The notes beneath the pieces were generated by a model. That model made no database searches, had not been told where the DNA came from, and worked only from the letters and a program-made list of their open reading frames with translations. A stretch of DNA of 6,997 bases, taken from positions 1 to 6,997 of the forward strand of contig JAAZON010000364.1 in assembly GCA_012797725.1 (NCBI GenBank), written 5' to 3'. The DNA comes from SAR324 cluster bacterium (GTDB taxonomy: Bacteria; Bdellovibrionota; UBA2361; JAAZON01). The position numbers were made by a program, and so were the translations under genes. Of this stretch, positions 1 through 6,470 are shown piece by piece (within the stretch, counting starts at the first letter, position 1; each line of letters begins with the position of its first letter).

Positions 1-1
1 A

Positions 2-70
2 AAAGCAGGAGGCCCCGATTATCTCCTTCAATTTATGGAGCCAAGAACAATCACTGAGTTTCTTGGCTAA
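2..70 (+). CDS. 1-pyrroline-5-carboxylate dehydrogenase, C-terminal end only (5' truncated by window edge)
   Basis: Only 22 codons and a TAA stop (68-70) are visible, reading from base 2. The peptide begins KAGGPDYLLQF and continues through MEPRTITEF. This is the conserved tail of L-glutamate gamma-semialdehyde (1-pyrroline-5-carboxylate) dehydrogenases of the RocA/PutA type, where KAGGPDYL is followed by a Phe/Met-rich segment and a K/R-T-[IV]-[ST]-E ending. These enzymes oxidise glutamate semialdehyde to glutamate with NAD+ in proline and arginine breakdown. Because the chain ends a few residues after this motif, a monofunctional RocA-like enzyme or a PutA with a short C-terminus both fit; they cannot be separated here. 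No stem with a T-run follows directly; the nearest terminator-like hairpin is at 230-247. Identity rests on a short motif recognised from memory, so it is good but not certain. Confidence 0.75.
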   Translation, partial: KAGGPDYLLQFMEPRTITEFLG

Positions 71-229
71 GTTTAGTTAAAACCGCGCCTGCGCCTTCTT
101 CTGTATCGTCATCAAAAATGCTCGTGATATTAGAGTATTAGGCGCTCCAAGCTTGATTACGCTGTTTTACGACAATTGAATCTCAGCTTAAGCATTTTAG
201 GCAATTTGCCGATCTTTTAGTCAAGTGGG

Positions 230-247
230 AAGGGCTCTCTGCCTTTT
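230..247 (+). terminator. terminator-like or leader hairpin just before the kinase gene
   Basis: AAGGGC (230-235) can pair with GCCTTT (241-246) around the loop TCTCT. The core is three G-C pairs (233-235 with 241-243), followed by one G-T and two A-T pairs. The 3' side runs into T-rich sequence (TTTTGCTTAATTT). It could end transcription of the upstream dehydrogenase gene, or it could mask the purine-rich GGGAAGGG (227-234), which is the only Shine-Dalgarno-like stretch before the kinase start at 257. The stem is short, so neither role is firm. Confidence 0.3.
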
Positions 248-256
248 GCTTAATTT

Positions 257-2437
257 ATGACTAAGAAAAAAACTCAAATGCCAATTCAAGCATTGCTTAG
301 GGATCCGATCGTTCAAAGGATTGAAGCAGGCGAAGCGCCTGAAGAGATCTATCAAGAAATCATTCGACGCATTCTAGAATTCAAATGTATAAACTCAGTC
401 GCCCTTTACCTCCCGTCAGAAGCAAACACCGATGAACAAGAAATTGTCGCCAGTTCCAAGTCCTTTATGTCGGAAGAAGGATTCAAAGAAACGGAGAGAG
501 CGGCTTTTATAAACGAAGAGTCGACTTTAAATCCTTTTCATTTTTGGAAGTCAGGAAATTACTACTATTTTGATGTAACCTGTAATGGAACTGCCATCGG
601 TACTCTCGCACTAGTATCAGACAAGGAACTGAACGACGAGATCTACGCATCCGCATCCAATTTGGCGCATCAGGCCGGTATCGTTTTTGAAAAGCAACGG
701 ATGAGTGGAATTATCCAACATTATATGGATCGCTTACAAGTTCTGAATGAGCTTAATCAACTCATTGCAAGCAATGTCAGTCTCGACAGAATAATGAAGA
801 CCATAGCTCGCGAGAGCGCTTTTAGATTTGGTGGTGATATATCCATCACTTTTATTTATGACGAAAGTTCTTCCGAGCTTCTAATGCGTGGCATATTTGG
901 CTTCCCTGCCAAATTATGCCCCGAGAGAATAAGCACTCTTGAGGGAATTCTAGGACAAACCATTAGACTTGGAGGTCACTTCTCATTAAATCGCTTATCG
1001 GATCACCCCAAACACGGTCTTGGATTCCTGGAAGATTTGGGTATTAAAGGCTTGGATGCCGGATGTCTTGAAGTACGTGGGGAAACATTAGGTGTAATCC
1101 TTCTTGGCTATCGCCGTGAGATAGTTTTATCCCAAAGAGACTTGAAGCGTTTTGAAGAGTTTTCACAGGCAGCAGCGGTTGCCATAGGCAATTCACGAAC
1201 TCAGGAACGTATTCAAGCATATACTGAACGCTTGGAAGAATTGGTTGAACAGCGAACCAAGGATTTAGTAGTTCAAACCGAACGTGCCGAAGAAGCCAAC
1301 CAAGCCAAATCTCGCTTTCTGGCTAACATGAGCCATGAACTGCGTACTCCTCTTACTGCAATAGTTGGATATTCGAGTGTTCTGGCTGATGGAATCTTTG
1401 GTCCACTTAATGATAAGCAACTAGACGCCATGCGAGCCATTACTCGTTCGAGTGAACATTTAAAGAGTCTAATTGACGATGTGTTGAATGTCGCACGAGT
1501 TGAATCAGGCAAAGAAGCACCTGAGCCAACTGATGTAAGAATTGCTGATGTTCTGCATCAAACCTATAAACTAATGATGCAGTCCGCCGCCGGAAAGAAA
1601 CTCTCGTTGGAACCATGTCAATTATCTAGTGAGCTTTCTGAAGTTTCTGTTCACGTCGATCGTAGACACTTCCAGCAAATCATGATCAACCTAACATCGA
1701 ATGCGATTAAATACACACCTTCTGGAGGACGAGTAACATTTGATGCAAGACTCGTCTCTGATAAAGTTGAGATATCAGTCATTGACACAGGAGTAGGAAT
1801 TGCGCCCGACAAAATCGATAAGCTTTTTGAGCGCTTCGAGCGCGGTGAAGACATCTATAGTAAGACCCAGGAAGGTACTGGTATTGGGTTGAATCTCACG
1901 AAGCATTTGGTCGAAATCAATGGTGGTCGCATTGGAGTAGAAAGCACCGAAGGTTCTGGTTCGCGATTCTTCGTATTACTTCCAATTTCAGAGGCCGGAA
2001 CTTCTGCGGAGGCGATAGAACAATCAAATTATCTGACTGATGAGCGACTAGATGGACTAACGGCATTGGTTGTTGATGACAATGCAGACACCAGGATGGT
2101 GCTCGAACATCTCCTCTCGGCAGTTGGCGCATCTGTCGACACCAGCGCGTCAGTACAAGAAGGCATGGCGTCTCTTCAAAAGAGGGTGCCAGATATTGTG
2201 TTAACAGATCTTGCAATGCCCGGGGAGAGTGGTTTGGTATTAGTTGAACATATTCGCAATTCTGAAGGAGAACTTGGAAAAATACCAATCATTGTTTTCA
2301 GCGCATGCGCATTTCAGAAGGATCAGGATGCAGCGCTTGAAGCTGGTGCATCGATCTTTGTTCCAAAACCTTTTATGCCCCAGGAAATCATTCGAAACAT
2401 TCGAAAACTTACTCTTAATATGGCATTACAAAGCTAA
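257..2437 (+). CDS. cytoplasmic hybrid sensor histidine kinase (GAF-like, GAF, HisKA, HATPase_c, receiver)
   Basis: This 726-residue protein should sense a cytoplasmic signal, autophosphorylate on histidine and pass the phosphate to its own receiver. It has no signal peptide or membrane segment. Domains in order: a degenerate GAF-like region (about 15-145); a GAF domain (about 160-312); a coiled coil (about 313-352); HisKA with SHELRTP, phospho-acceptor His360; HATPase_c with the N box (Asn478, Asn482), G1 DTGVGI (510-515), F box LFERFERG (523-530) and G2 GTGIGL (540-545); then a C-terminal receiver with acidic pair Asp607/Asp608, phospho-acceptor Asp651 in LTDLAMPG, Ser682 and Lys704 in PKPF. 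All residues needed for kinase and receiver activity are present. ATG 257 is the first start after an in-frame stop at 251-253, but no Shine-Dalgarno lies at normal distance; ATG 278 is an alternative. It lies 234 bases upstream of an HDOD gene and a lone receiver, the likely partners. The ligand is unknown. Confidence 0.93.
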   Translation: MTKKKTQMPIQALLRDPIVQRIEAGEAPEEIYQEIIRRILEFKCINSVALYLPSEANTDEQEIVASSKSFMSEEGFKETERAAFINEESTLNPFHFWKSGNYYYFDVTCNGTAIGTLALVSDKELNDEIYASASNLAHQAGIVFEKQRMSGIIQHYMDRLQVLNELNQLIASNVSLDRIMKTIARESAFRFGGDISITFIYDESSSELLMRGIFGFPAKLCPERISTLEGILGQTIRLGGHFSLNRLSDHPKHGLGFLEDLGIKGLDAGCLEVRGETLGVILLGYRREIVLSQRDLKRFEEFSQAAAVAIGNSRTQERIQAYTERLEELVEQRTKDLVVQTERAEEANQAKSRFLANMSHELRTPLTAIVGYSSVLADGIFGPLNDKQLDAMRAITRSSEHLKSLIDDVLNVARVESGKEAPEPTDVRIADVLHQTYKLMMQSAAGKKLSLEPCQLSSELSEVSVHVDRRHFQQIMINLTSNAIKYTPSGGRVTFDARLVSDKVEISVIDTGVGIAPDKIDKLFERFERGEDIYSKTQEGTGIGLNLTKHLVEINGGRIGVESTEGSGSRFFVLLPISEAGTSAEAIEQSNYLTDERLDGLTALVVDDNADTRMVLEHLLSAVGASVDTSASVQEGMASLQKRVPDIVLTDLAMPGESGLVLVEHIRNSEGELGKIPIIVFSACAFQKDQDAALEAGASIFVPKPFMPQEIIRNIRKLTLNMALQS

Positions 2438-2671
2438 AAGTCTGGGCACTTGTATAACACACAAAGAATCACTCATGCTCATGGGTAAAACGATCGTCAT
2501 CAAGATAGAACAGCATGGTGGATAGCGGCTTACAGTAAGATCTTAGAATGACGTCTCTAGCTAACTATATCCTCATTTAAATCTAAACAGGCCTTTTTTG
2601 AGAACTTTGTTGAAATTAAGGCATCTTAGTATTAGTCAAGAATGAGGCCATATTAAGCAAGGAGAGAGTTC
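2438..2671. other. intergenic region between kinase and HDOD genes
   Basis: No convincing gene is present in these 234 bases. It contains a perfect 10-bp palindrome, TAAGATCTTA, at 2536-2545, which could be an operator half-site pair. A T6 run at 2594-2599 has no stem before it, so it is not a credible terminator. A TAGTAT at 2627-2632 is a weak -10 candidate without a good -35 at the right distance. The gap is large enough for the HDOD gene to have its own promoter, but I cannot place one reliably. Confidence 0.4.
2659..2664 (+). promoter_or_regulatory. ribosome binding site that fixes the GTG start of the HDOD gene
   Basis: AAGGAG lies seven bases before GTG 2672. This is near-ideal strength and spacing, and it supports the GTG start, because the first in-frame ATG comes about 75 residues later, inside the HDOD domain. 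Confidence 0.8.
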
Positions 2672-4159
2672 GTGAGCAAAACGACCGGTGGCGAAATATC
2701 GTCCGAAGAGTTTCTCAACAAATTAAGGCAAGCCCTTCGAAGGGAAGGAGATTTCCCAGCAAGCGCAAAGGTAGTATCAGAATTGAAAGCACTTGCTGCA
2801 AATCCCAATGCAACAGGAGATCAGATAACAGAAGTAATACTTCGAGAGCCTTCCTTAAGTATTAGAATCCTGCATATTGTTAACAGCAGTTTCTACATGC
2901 GGGCACAGCCTATAATGACTGTAAGTCAAGCCGTATTAAAGATGGGTATTAAACCAATTGCCGATTTATGTTCTGGGCTTATCCTGTTACAGAAATTCGT
3001 ACCCGCAGCACGTCAAAATACTCCCTTTGCAAATTGTTTAAAGAAAGTCATTGTCACCTCGATTCTCACAGGCACCATCACACCACAACTGAATGCTCAG
3101 GCTGGCGTCAGGAATGAAGAAACTGGATTTTTGGCAGGATCTTTTAGTGAAATGGGCATGCTGCTTCTTGCCTATTACTTCCCAAAAATTTATGAGAATG
3201 CTTTAAAACGCGCCGAAACAAAGCATATTCCAGTTAACGATGCCATCCAACAATTAACAGGACTTTCTCCACTTCAAATCAGCAGTGAAGTTATTAATGC
3301 TTTAAATCTTCCTCCATTTTACTCTGAAGTTATGAAACTCGCAGAGAAAGCAGGGCAGATTCCGAAAAATGTCCCCGCAATACCTGTTGAAAGAAGGCAT
3401 TTGATGAACTGCGCGAAGAGCATTGTTGCCGCAGAGACTCTAACTGATGTTATCACCGAAGGGAAAGGTCAGGTAGCTCTGGACAAGGCAATTTCAGAGC
3501 TGCAAGAAAAGCATGGAGTTGAGCCGTCTTTTGTTAGTTCGGCCCTTGGTGGACTTAATGATTTATATAAGGATCACTGCACCAGCATGCAACTGACACT
3601 TCCTGATTTGCCTGAATTTCTTGAGTCGTACTCTCCAGACAAAGCGAAAAAAACTAGTTTCGAAGCTTCTGAATCACTTTTCGACCAATATATTAGTGAA
3701 ATCAAACAAGCTGTTGAGAACCGTGAGCCAACAGCATCGATTATTGTCACTGTAATGGAGGCTATCTCATCCACGCTAGATCTAGATTTGGTTCTCTTGC
3801 TTCTTGCGACAGGTGGGAAACAGTCCCTTTCCGGACGAATGCTTATTGGTGATATTCCAAACTTTGATCCCAATCGCTTTGTTCGGCCAATTGATCATCT
3901 AGCCGATCCAAACTCCGTGGAAGTCTTAGCATTTAAAAGCTCCAGATGCGTGTTTAGCGGCAAGCCCTTACTCCGGGATGGCTTCCCTATAGTCGCTATG
4001 CCAATTGGCTTTGGAAAGCGTGCAGTGGGAGTCATATATGCCGAAAGAACAAAAGGGAACAAGGAACCCTTTGATATCAACCAGGAAGAATCAATAAGAC
4101 AATTGGCAGAACTTCTTGACCGTTCCTTAAGTCTGGCACGTGAAGGCAAATTTTCTTAA
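2672..4159 (+). CDS. HDOD domain protein with C-terminal GAF-like domain
   Basis: The protein has 495 residues and no signal peptide or membrane segment. The HDOD domain covers about residues 25-225. It shows the typical core: FP followed by a helix to LREPSLSIRILHIVNSSFY (58-75) and then the SQAVLKMG helix (85-92). At the place where canonical HD-type proteins carry G-L-L-H-D-I-G, this one reads GSFSEMG (156-162), so Ser159 and Glu160 replace the metal-binding His-Asp. That fits HDOD proteins, which are usually non-catalytic signalling scaffolds. Residues about 335-490 look like a GAF domain, with IVAMPIGFGKRAVGVIYAER near 440-459 matching the last GAF strands and a long final helix. The GTG start follows a strong Shine-Dalgarno. 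The receiver gene begins 12 bases after the stop, so the two are very likely one transcript. HDOD proteins elsewhere act in motility, biofilm and second-messenger responses; the role here is inferred only from context. Confidence 0.88.
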   Translation: MSKTTGGEISSEEFLNKLRQALRREGDFPASAKVVSELKALAANPNATGDQITEVILREPSLSIRILHIVNSSFYMRAQPIMTVSQAVLKMGIKPIADLCSGLILLQKFVPAARQNTPFANCLKKVIVTSILTGTITPQLNAQAGVRNEETGFLAGSFSEMGMLLLAYYFPKIYENALKRAETKHIPVNDAIQQLTGLSPLQISSEVINALNLPPFYSEVMKLAEKAGQIPKNVPAIPVERRHLMNCAKSIVAAETLTDVITEGKGQVALDKAISELQEKHGVEPSFVSSALGGLNDLYKDHCTSMQLTLPDLPEFLESYSPDKAKKTSFEASESLFDQYISEIKQAVENREPTASIIVTVMEAISSTLDLDLVLLLLATGGKQSLSGRMLIGDIPNFDPNRFVRPIDHLADPNSVEVLAFKSSRCVFSGKPLLRDGFPIVAMPIGFGKRAVGVIYAERTKGNKEPFDINQEESIRQLAELLDRSLSLAREGKFS

Positions 4160-4171
4160 AGGTATTGATAC

Positions 4172-4552
4172 ATGGCAAAACGAATTCTTGCTATTGATGA
4201 TGATCCTGTTATCCGAGAAATACTTCAGGTCATGCTTCAAGCAGAAGGATACGAAGTTGTTCCTGTTGAAAGTGGAGTAGCGGCACTCGACATGCTGCAA
4301 TCAATGGGTGGGTCTTCTTCCTTTTCCCTCATCCTACTAGACAATCAGATGCCAGGGATGAATGGTTTTGAGGTGCTTTGTAAACTTAAAGAGCAGCCTG
4401 AGACTGAAAAAACACCTGTTATTATGCTAACGGCCGAAGATAAACCAGAAGATATAATGACAGGCTATAGTGTTGGAGCTGAATACTACATCACGAAGCC
4501 TTTCACCCGAGAACAGCTAATGTATGGCCTAAAAATGGTGCTAGGCAAATAG
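4172..4552 (+). CDS. single-domain CheY-like response regulator
   Basis: These 126 residues make up one receiver domain and nothing else. The acidic cluster is AIDDDP (Asp9-Asp11), the phospho-acceptor is Asp57 in LILLDNQMPGMNG, the switch threonine is Thr87 in IMLTAED, and the conserved lysine is Lys109 in TKPF. All residues needed for phosphorylation are present, and there is no DNA-binding or enzymatic output domain. The Shine-Dalgarno AAAGG (4158-4162) overlaps the HDOD stop codon (4157-4159) and lies nine bases before ATG 4172, which suggests translational coupling. The likely phosphodonor is the hybrid kinase upstream (directly or through relay), and the HDOD-GAF protein is a plausible partner; both are inferences from gene order. 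It could instead be a chemotaxis- or motility-type CheY, but no other chemotaxis gene is in view. Confidence 0.93.
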   Translation: MAKRILAIDDDPVIREILQVMLQAEGYEVVPVESGVAALDMLQSMGGSSSFSLILLDNQMPGMNGFEVLCKLKEQPETEKTPVIMLTAEDKPEDIMTGYSVGAEYYITKPFTREQLMYGLKMVLGK

Positions 4553-4559
4553 ACACTTT

Positions 4560-4565
4560 AGGAGG
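4560..4565 (+). promoter_or_regulatory. orphan consensus Shine-Dalgarno with no start codon at normal distance
   Basis: AGGAGG lies eight bases after the receiver stop and is the best anti-16S match in the window. No ATG, GTG or TTG follows within 5-12 bases. The first ATG (4590) is 24 bases further on and opens only 11 codons. It may be a remnant of a lost gene or a ribosome-binding element with another role. Confidence 0.4.
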
Positions 4566-4664
4566 AACCACTCAAAAAAAGCCCGGCCAATGGAAGTAAA
4601 AGGGCGCTCTATGGCATCTCTGTAATAGGATTTGAATATTTGCTCGTTTATTGCCGTCTCTCTG

Positions 4665-4683
4665 GCGTGATAGCGCATTTTTT
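4665..4683 (+). terminator. weak intrinsic terminator-like hairpin after the receiver gene
   Basis: GCGT (4665-4668) pairs with GCGC (4673-4676), including one G-T pair, around the loop GATA. It is followed by A and then six T (4678-4683). The T-run is good but the stem has only four pairs, so termination would be partial at best. It is placed to separate the signalling cassette from the protease gene. Confidence 0.35.
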
Positions 4684-4699
4684 CTTAAAATCTCTTAAA
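4683..4699 (+). promoter_or_regulatory. 10-bp-spaced direct repeat upstream of the protease gene, possible regulator site
   Basis: TCTTAAA occurs at 4683-4689 and again at 4693-4699, exactly one helical turn apart and about 40 bases before ATG 4740. Direct half-sites about one turn apart are typical for OmpR/PhoB-family regulators. No such regulator is encoded in this window, and the A/T-rich context makes a chance repeat possible. Confidence 0.25.
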
Positions 4700-4739
4700 G
4701 TTACTAGATTGAAGATTCTCTTTGAGTAGGAGCTGAATA

Positions 4740-6167
4740 ATGAATATCAGGGTCACTAAATGTATTGCTTTTTTATTCGTACTGACAATAGTTTTGCCTT
4801 CGACCCCGTCTTTTGGACAAGAAACGGATATGCAGTACGCTCAAAAGCTTTCGAGCGTATTTGAGCAGGTTGTAGGCAAAATTACCGATTCGGTTGTCAA
4901 TGTGAGCTCCCTGCAACGCCCACAACTACCCTCTCAACGTAAAGGAAGGGTTCCCGATCCTATGAGAGAATTCTTTGGTGATGATTTTTTTGAGCGCTTT
5001 TTTGAAGAACCTCAGCGAAGGGGTCAGCAAGGACTCGGGACTGGCGTTATAGTTAGTGATTCTGGATACATTCTTACTAACAACCATGTGATTGAAGGTG
5101 CAGACGAAGTTCAAGTGCGCCTAAGTAACGGGAAGACAATCAAAGCTAGCGTAAAGGGCAAAGACGATAGAAGCGATATTGCTGTCCTTAAAATTGACAC
5201 AAAGGAAAAATTGCAGCCCGCACGTCTTGGAACCTCGGATAACCTTAAGATAGGTCAATGGGTTATTGCAGTTGGTAATCCTTTTGGCCTCGACAATACC
5301 GTGACTGCAGGAATTATTAGTGCAAAAGGTCGTTCAATCATGGGAGGAGGACAATACGAAGACTTTATCCAAACAGATGCAGCTATTAATCCTGGAAATA
5401 GTGGTGGGCCATTAGTAAATCTCGAAGGTGAAGTTATAGGAATAAATACGGCAATCTTTTCTCGAAGTGGCGGTTATATGGGAATTGGATTTGCGATTCC
5501 TATAACAATGGCAAAAAAAGTTATGGATAGCCTGATAAAAGATGGCAAGGTGACACGCGGATGGCTTGGAGTTGGTATTCATAATCTAAACGAGGGACTC
5601 GCTGAGTCGTTCCAGCATCAGGGCACCGAAGGTGCTCTGGTTACACAAGTACAACCTGATACACCAGCAGAGAGGGCAGGACTTAAAGAAGGTGACATTA
5701 TTGTCAAGCTAGACGGTCAAAAGATCAAAGACGTAAATCAACTTCGAAATGACATTGCTGCTTTGGCGCCAAAGTCAAAGGCTAAACTTGAAATCATTCG
5801 CAATGGCAAGCAAGAAGAAATTAGCTTAGAAATCGGAGAGCTGCCCTCTTCTGAAATAGCCGAAACCGACAATAACGAGGCTTCTGATCTTTTAGGTATA
5901 GAAATAGAGAACTTAAATTCAGAGATGGCAATGCGTCTTCATACAAAGAGAAGCACTGGCGTTGTTATCACCGGAGTAAGCCCTGGCAGCCTTGCAGAGA
6001 GAGCAGGCCTTGTGCCAGGAGATATAATAATTAGTATAAACTCCAAGAAAGTGGATAACGTGAAAGATTTTCTGGACATCTGCAATGCAGATGCTTTAAA
6101 GAAGGGACTTCGCATTGCCGTAGAAACACGTGGAATGCAGCGTTTTGTATTTTTAAAGACCGAATAA
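4740..6167 (+). CDS. periplasmic serine protease/chaperone of the HtrA (DegP/Do) family
   Basis: This 475-residue protein has close to the usual Do-protease length. Such proteases degrade or refold damaged proteins outside the cytoplasm. A Sec signal peptide is clear: basic start MNIRVTK, hydrophobic core at about 8-20, and a likely signal-peptidase I site after SFG (Gly26). The trypsin-like domain carries His116 in LTNNHV, Asp146 in RSDIAVL and Ser221 in NPGNSGGPL, so the triad is intact. PDZ1 runs from about 275 to 365 (binding loop GWLGVGI, later AERAGLKEGDI) and PDZ2 from about 383 to 472 (LGIEI, later AERAGLVPGDI). The insertion between the first strand and the catalytic His is short and rich in Phe, Arg and Pro (about 61-98). 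ATG 4740 has AGGAG (4728-4732) seven bases upstream. A 187-base leader separates it from the signalling genes, so its own promoter is likely. DegP, DegQ and MucD cannot be told apart from sequence alone; htrA in the broad sense is safe. Confidence 0.95.
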   Translation: MNIRVTKCIAFLFVLTIVLPSTPSFGQETDMQYAQKLSSVFEQVVGKITDSVVNVSSLQRPQLPSQRKGRVPDPMREFFGDDFFERFFEEPQRRGQQGLGTGVIVSDSGYILTNNHVIEGADEVQVRLSNGKTIKASVKGKDDRSDIAVLKIDTKEKLQPARLGTSDNLKIGQWVIAVGNPFGLDNTVTAGIISAKGRSIMGGGQYEDFIQTDAAINPGNSGGPLVNLEGEVIGINTAIFSRSGGYMGIGFAIPITMAKKVMDSLIKDGKVTRGWLGVGIHNLNEGLAESFQHQGTEGALVTQVQPDTPAERAGLKEGDIIVKLDGQKIKDVNQLRNDIAALAPKSKAKLEIIRNGKQEEISLEIGELPSSEIAETDNNEASDLLGIEIENLNSEMAMRLHTKRSTGVVITGVSPGSLAERAGLVPGDIIISINSKKVDNVKDFLDICNADALKKGLRIAVETRGMQRFVFLKTE

Positions 6168-6322
6168 GCTATTGAAATTCGGATATCTTAACTGTAATTC
6201 CGTCCATAATAGAACTGGACATTCAAAGCTTGAGGTGTAAGATACCATTCTATTACGAGCACATTAGATATTTATCTTTTGGCTTGTGTTCAAAAAACTG
6301 GCATGGGTAGATGGAACATCCG

Positions 6323-6375
6323 TTTCCGGCTTGGAGGCTCAAAACAATAAATGTTTTGATCTTTCAAGCCGGAAA
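6323..6375. repeat. long inverted repeat able to form a 24-position hairpin
   Basis: TTTCCGGCTTG (6323-6333) is perfectly complementary to CAAGCCGGAAA (6365-6375), and CAAAACA (6340-6346) to TGTTTTG (6352-6358), around the five-base loop ATAAA. The bases between also line up: read as + strand RNA, only position 6338 against 6360 is mispaired, and two pairs are G-U. No T-run follows on either strand, so it is not a standard intrinsic terminator. It lies 156 bases after the protease stop and 95 bases before the next start. Confidence 0.7.
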
Positions 6376-6443
6376 GGCATAAGAAATAAAATAAGGATTT
6401 CTCCTCAAGGATTTTTGTATCGCCGTACCGCATCGGTATTAGC

Positions 6444-6463
6444 AGGCGTATTTGAAAACGCCT
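6444..6463 (+). promoter_or_regulatory. hairpin next to the phosphofructokinase ribosome binding region
   Basis: AGGCGT (6444-6449) pairs perfectly with ACGCCT (6458-6463) around an eight-base loop. It ends directly before the purine-rich AGAAAGG (6464-6470) that precedes ATG 6471. It could be an operator or a mRNA structure affecting initiation; the sequence does not decide. Confidence 0.35.
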
Positions 6464-6470
6464 AGAAAGG

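Larger units (their letters stand above)
6168..6470. other. 303-bp intergenic region, hairpin-rich leader of the phosphofructokinase gene
   Basis: No gene is supported here on either strand. The first 150 bases (6168-6320) show nothing I can name. From 6323 there are three inverted repeats: a long imperfect hairpin (6323-6375), a 5-bp stem with a 3-base loop (TACCG-CAT-CGGTA, 6426-6438) and a 6-bp stem (6444-6463). A TAAAAT at 6387-6392 matches five of six -10 bases but lacks a good -35; if used, it would give a leader of about 70 bases containing the two short hairpins. AAGGATTT occurs twice (6393-6400 and 6407-6414). I matched none of this to a known riboswitch. Confidence 0.4.

Noticed and set aside
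153..181. TTGATT and TTGAAT at 17-bp spacing as a promoter for the kinase
   Set aside because: The second box matches the -10 consensus at only four of six positions, no better than expected in A/T-rich spacer DNA.
1830..1844. GAGCGC repeated around TTC within the kinase gene
   Set aside because: It simply encodes the repeated Glu-Arg of the F box (LFERFERG) and needs no further explanation.
1273..2288. Three minus-strand ORFs of 67-123 codons within the kinase gene
   Set aside because: They are antisense to strongly conserved kinase motifs and have no recognisable domain or ribosome binding site.
2244..2525. 93-codon + strand ORF overlapping the kinase end
   Set aside because: Most of it lies in another frame over the conserved receiver domain, it has no ribosome binding site, and its translation resembles no family.
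2475..2525. 16-codon ORF after the kinase gene
   Set aside because: It has no Shine-Dalgarno, no recognisable sequence and a length expected by chance.
2591..2600. GGCC followed by T6 as terminator of the kinase gene
   Set aside because: No complementary arm lies upstream within hairpin distance.
3574..4149. Two minus-strand ORFs of 84-99 codons within the HDOD gene
   Set aside because: They are antisense to the GAF-like region, have no ribosome binding site and give implausible protein composition.
4571..4605. Minus-strand terminator formed by GCCC/GGGC with seven T
   Set aside because: The stem has four pairs around a 17-base loop, and no minus-strand gene enters from the right that would need it.
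4590..4625. 11-codon ORF downstream of the orphan AGGAGG
   Set aside because: The distance of 24 bases from the motif is too great, and the peptide is too short to support as a gene.
4740..4817. Lipoprotein signal peptide for the HtrA protein because of Cys8
   Set aside because: Cys8 lies at the start of the hydrophobic core, not after it, and there is no lipobox.
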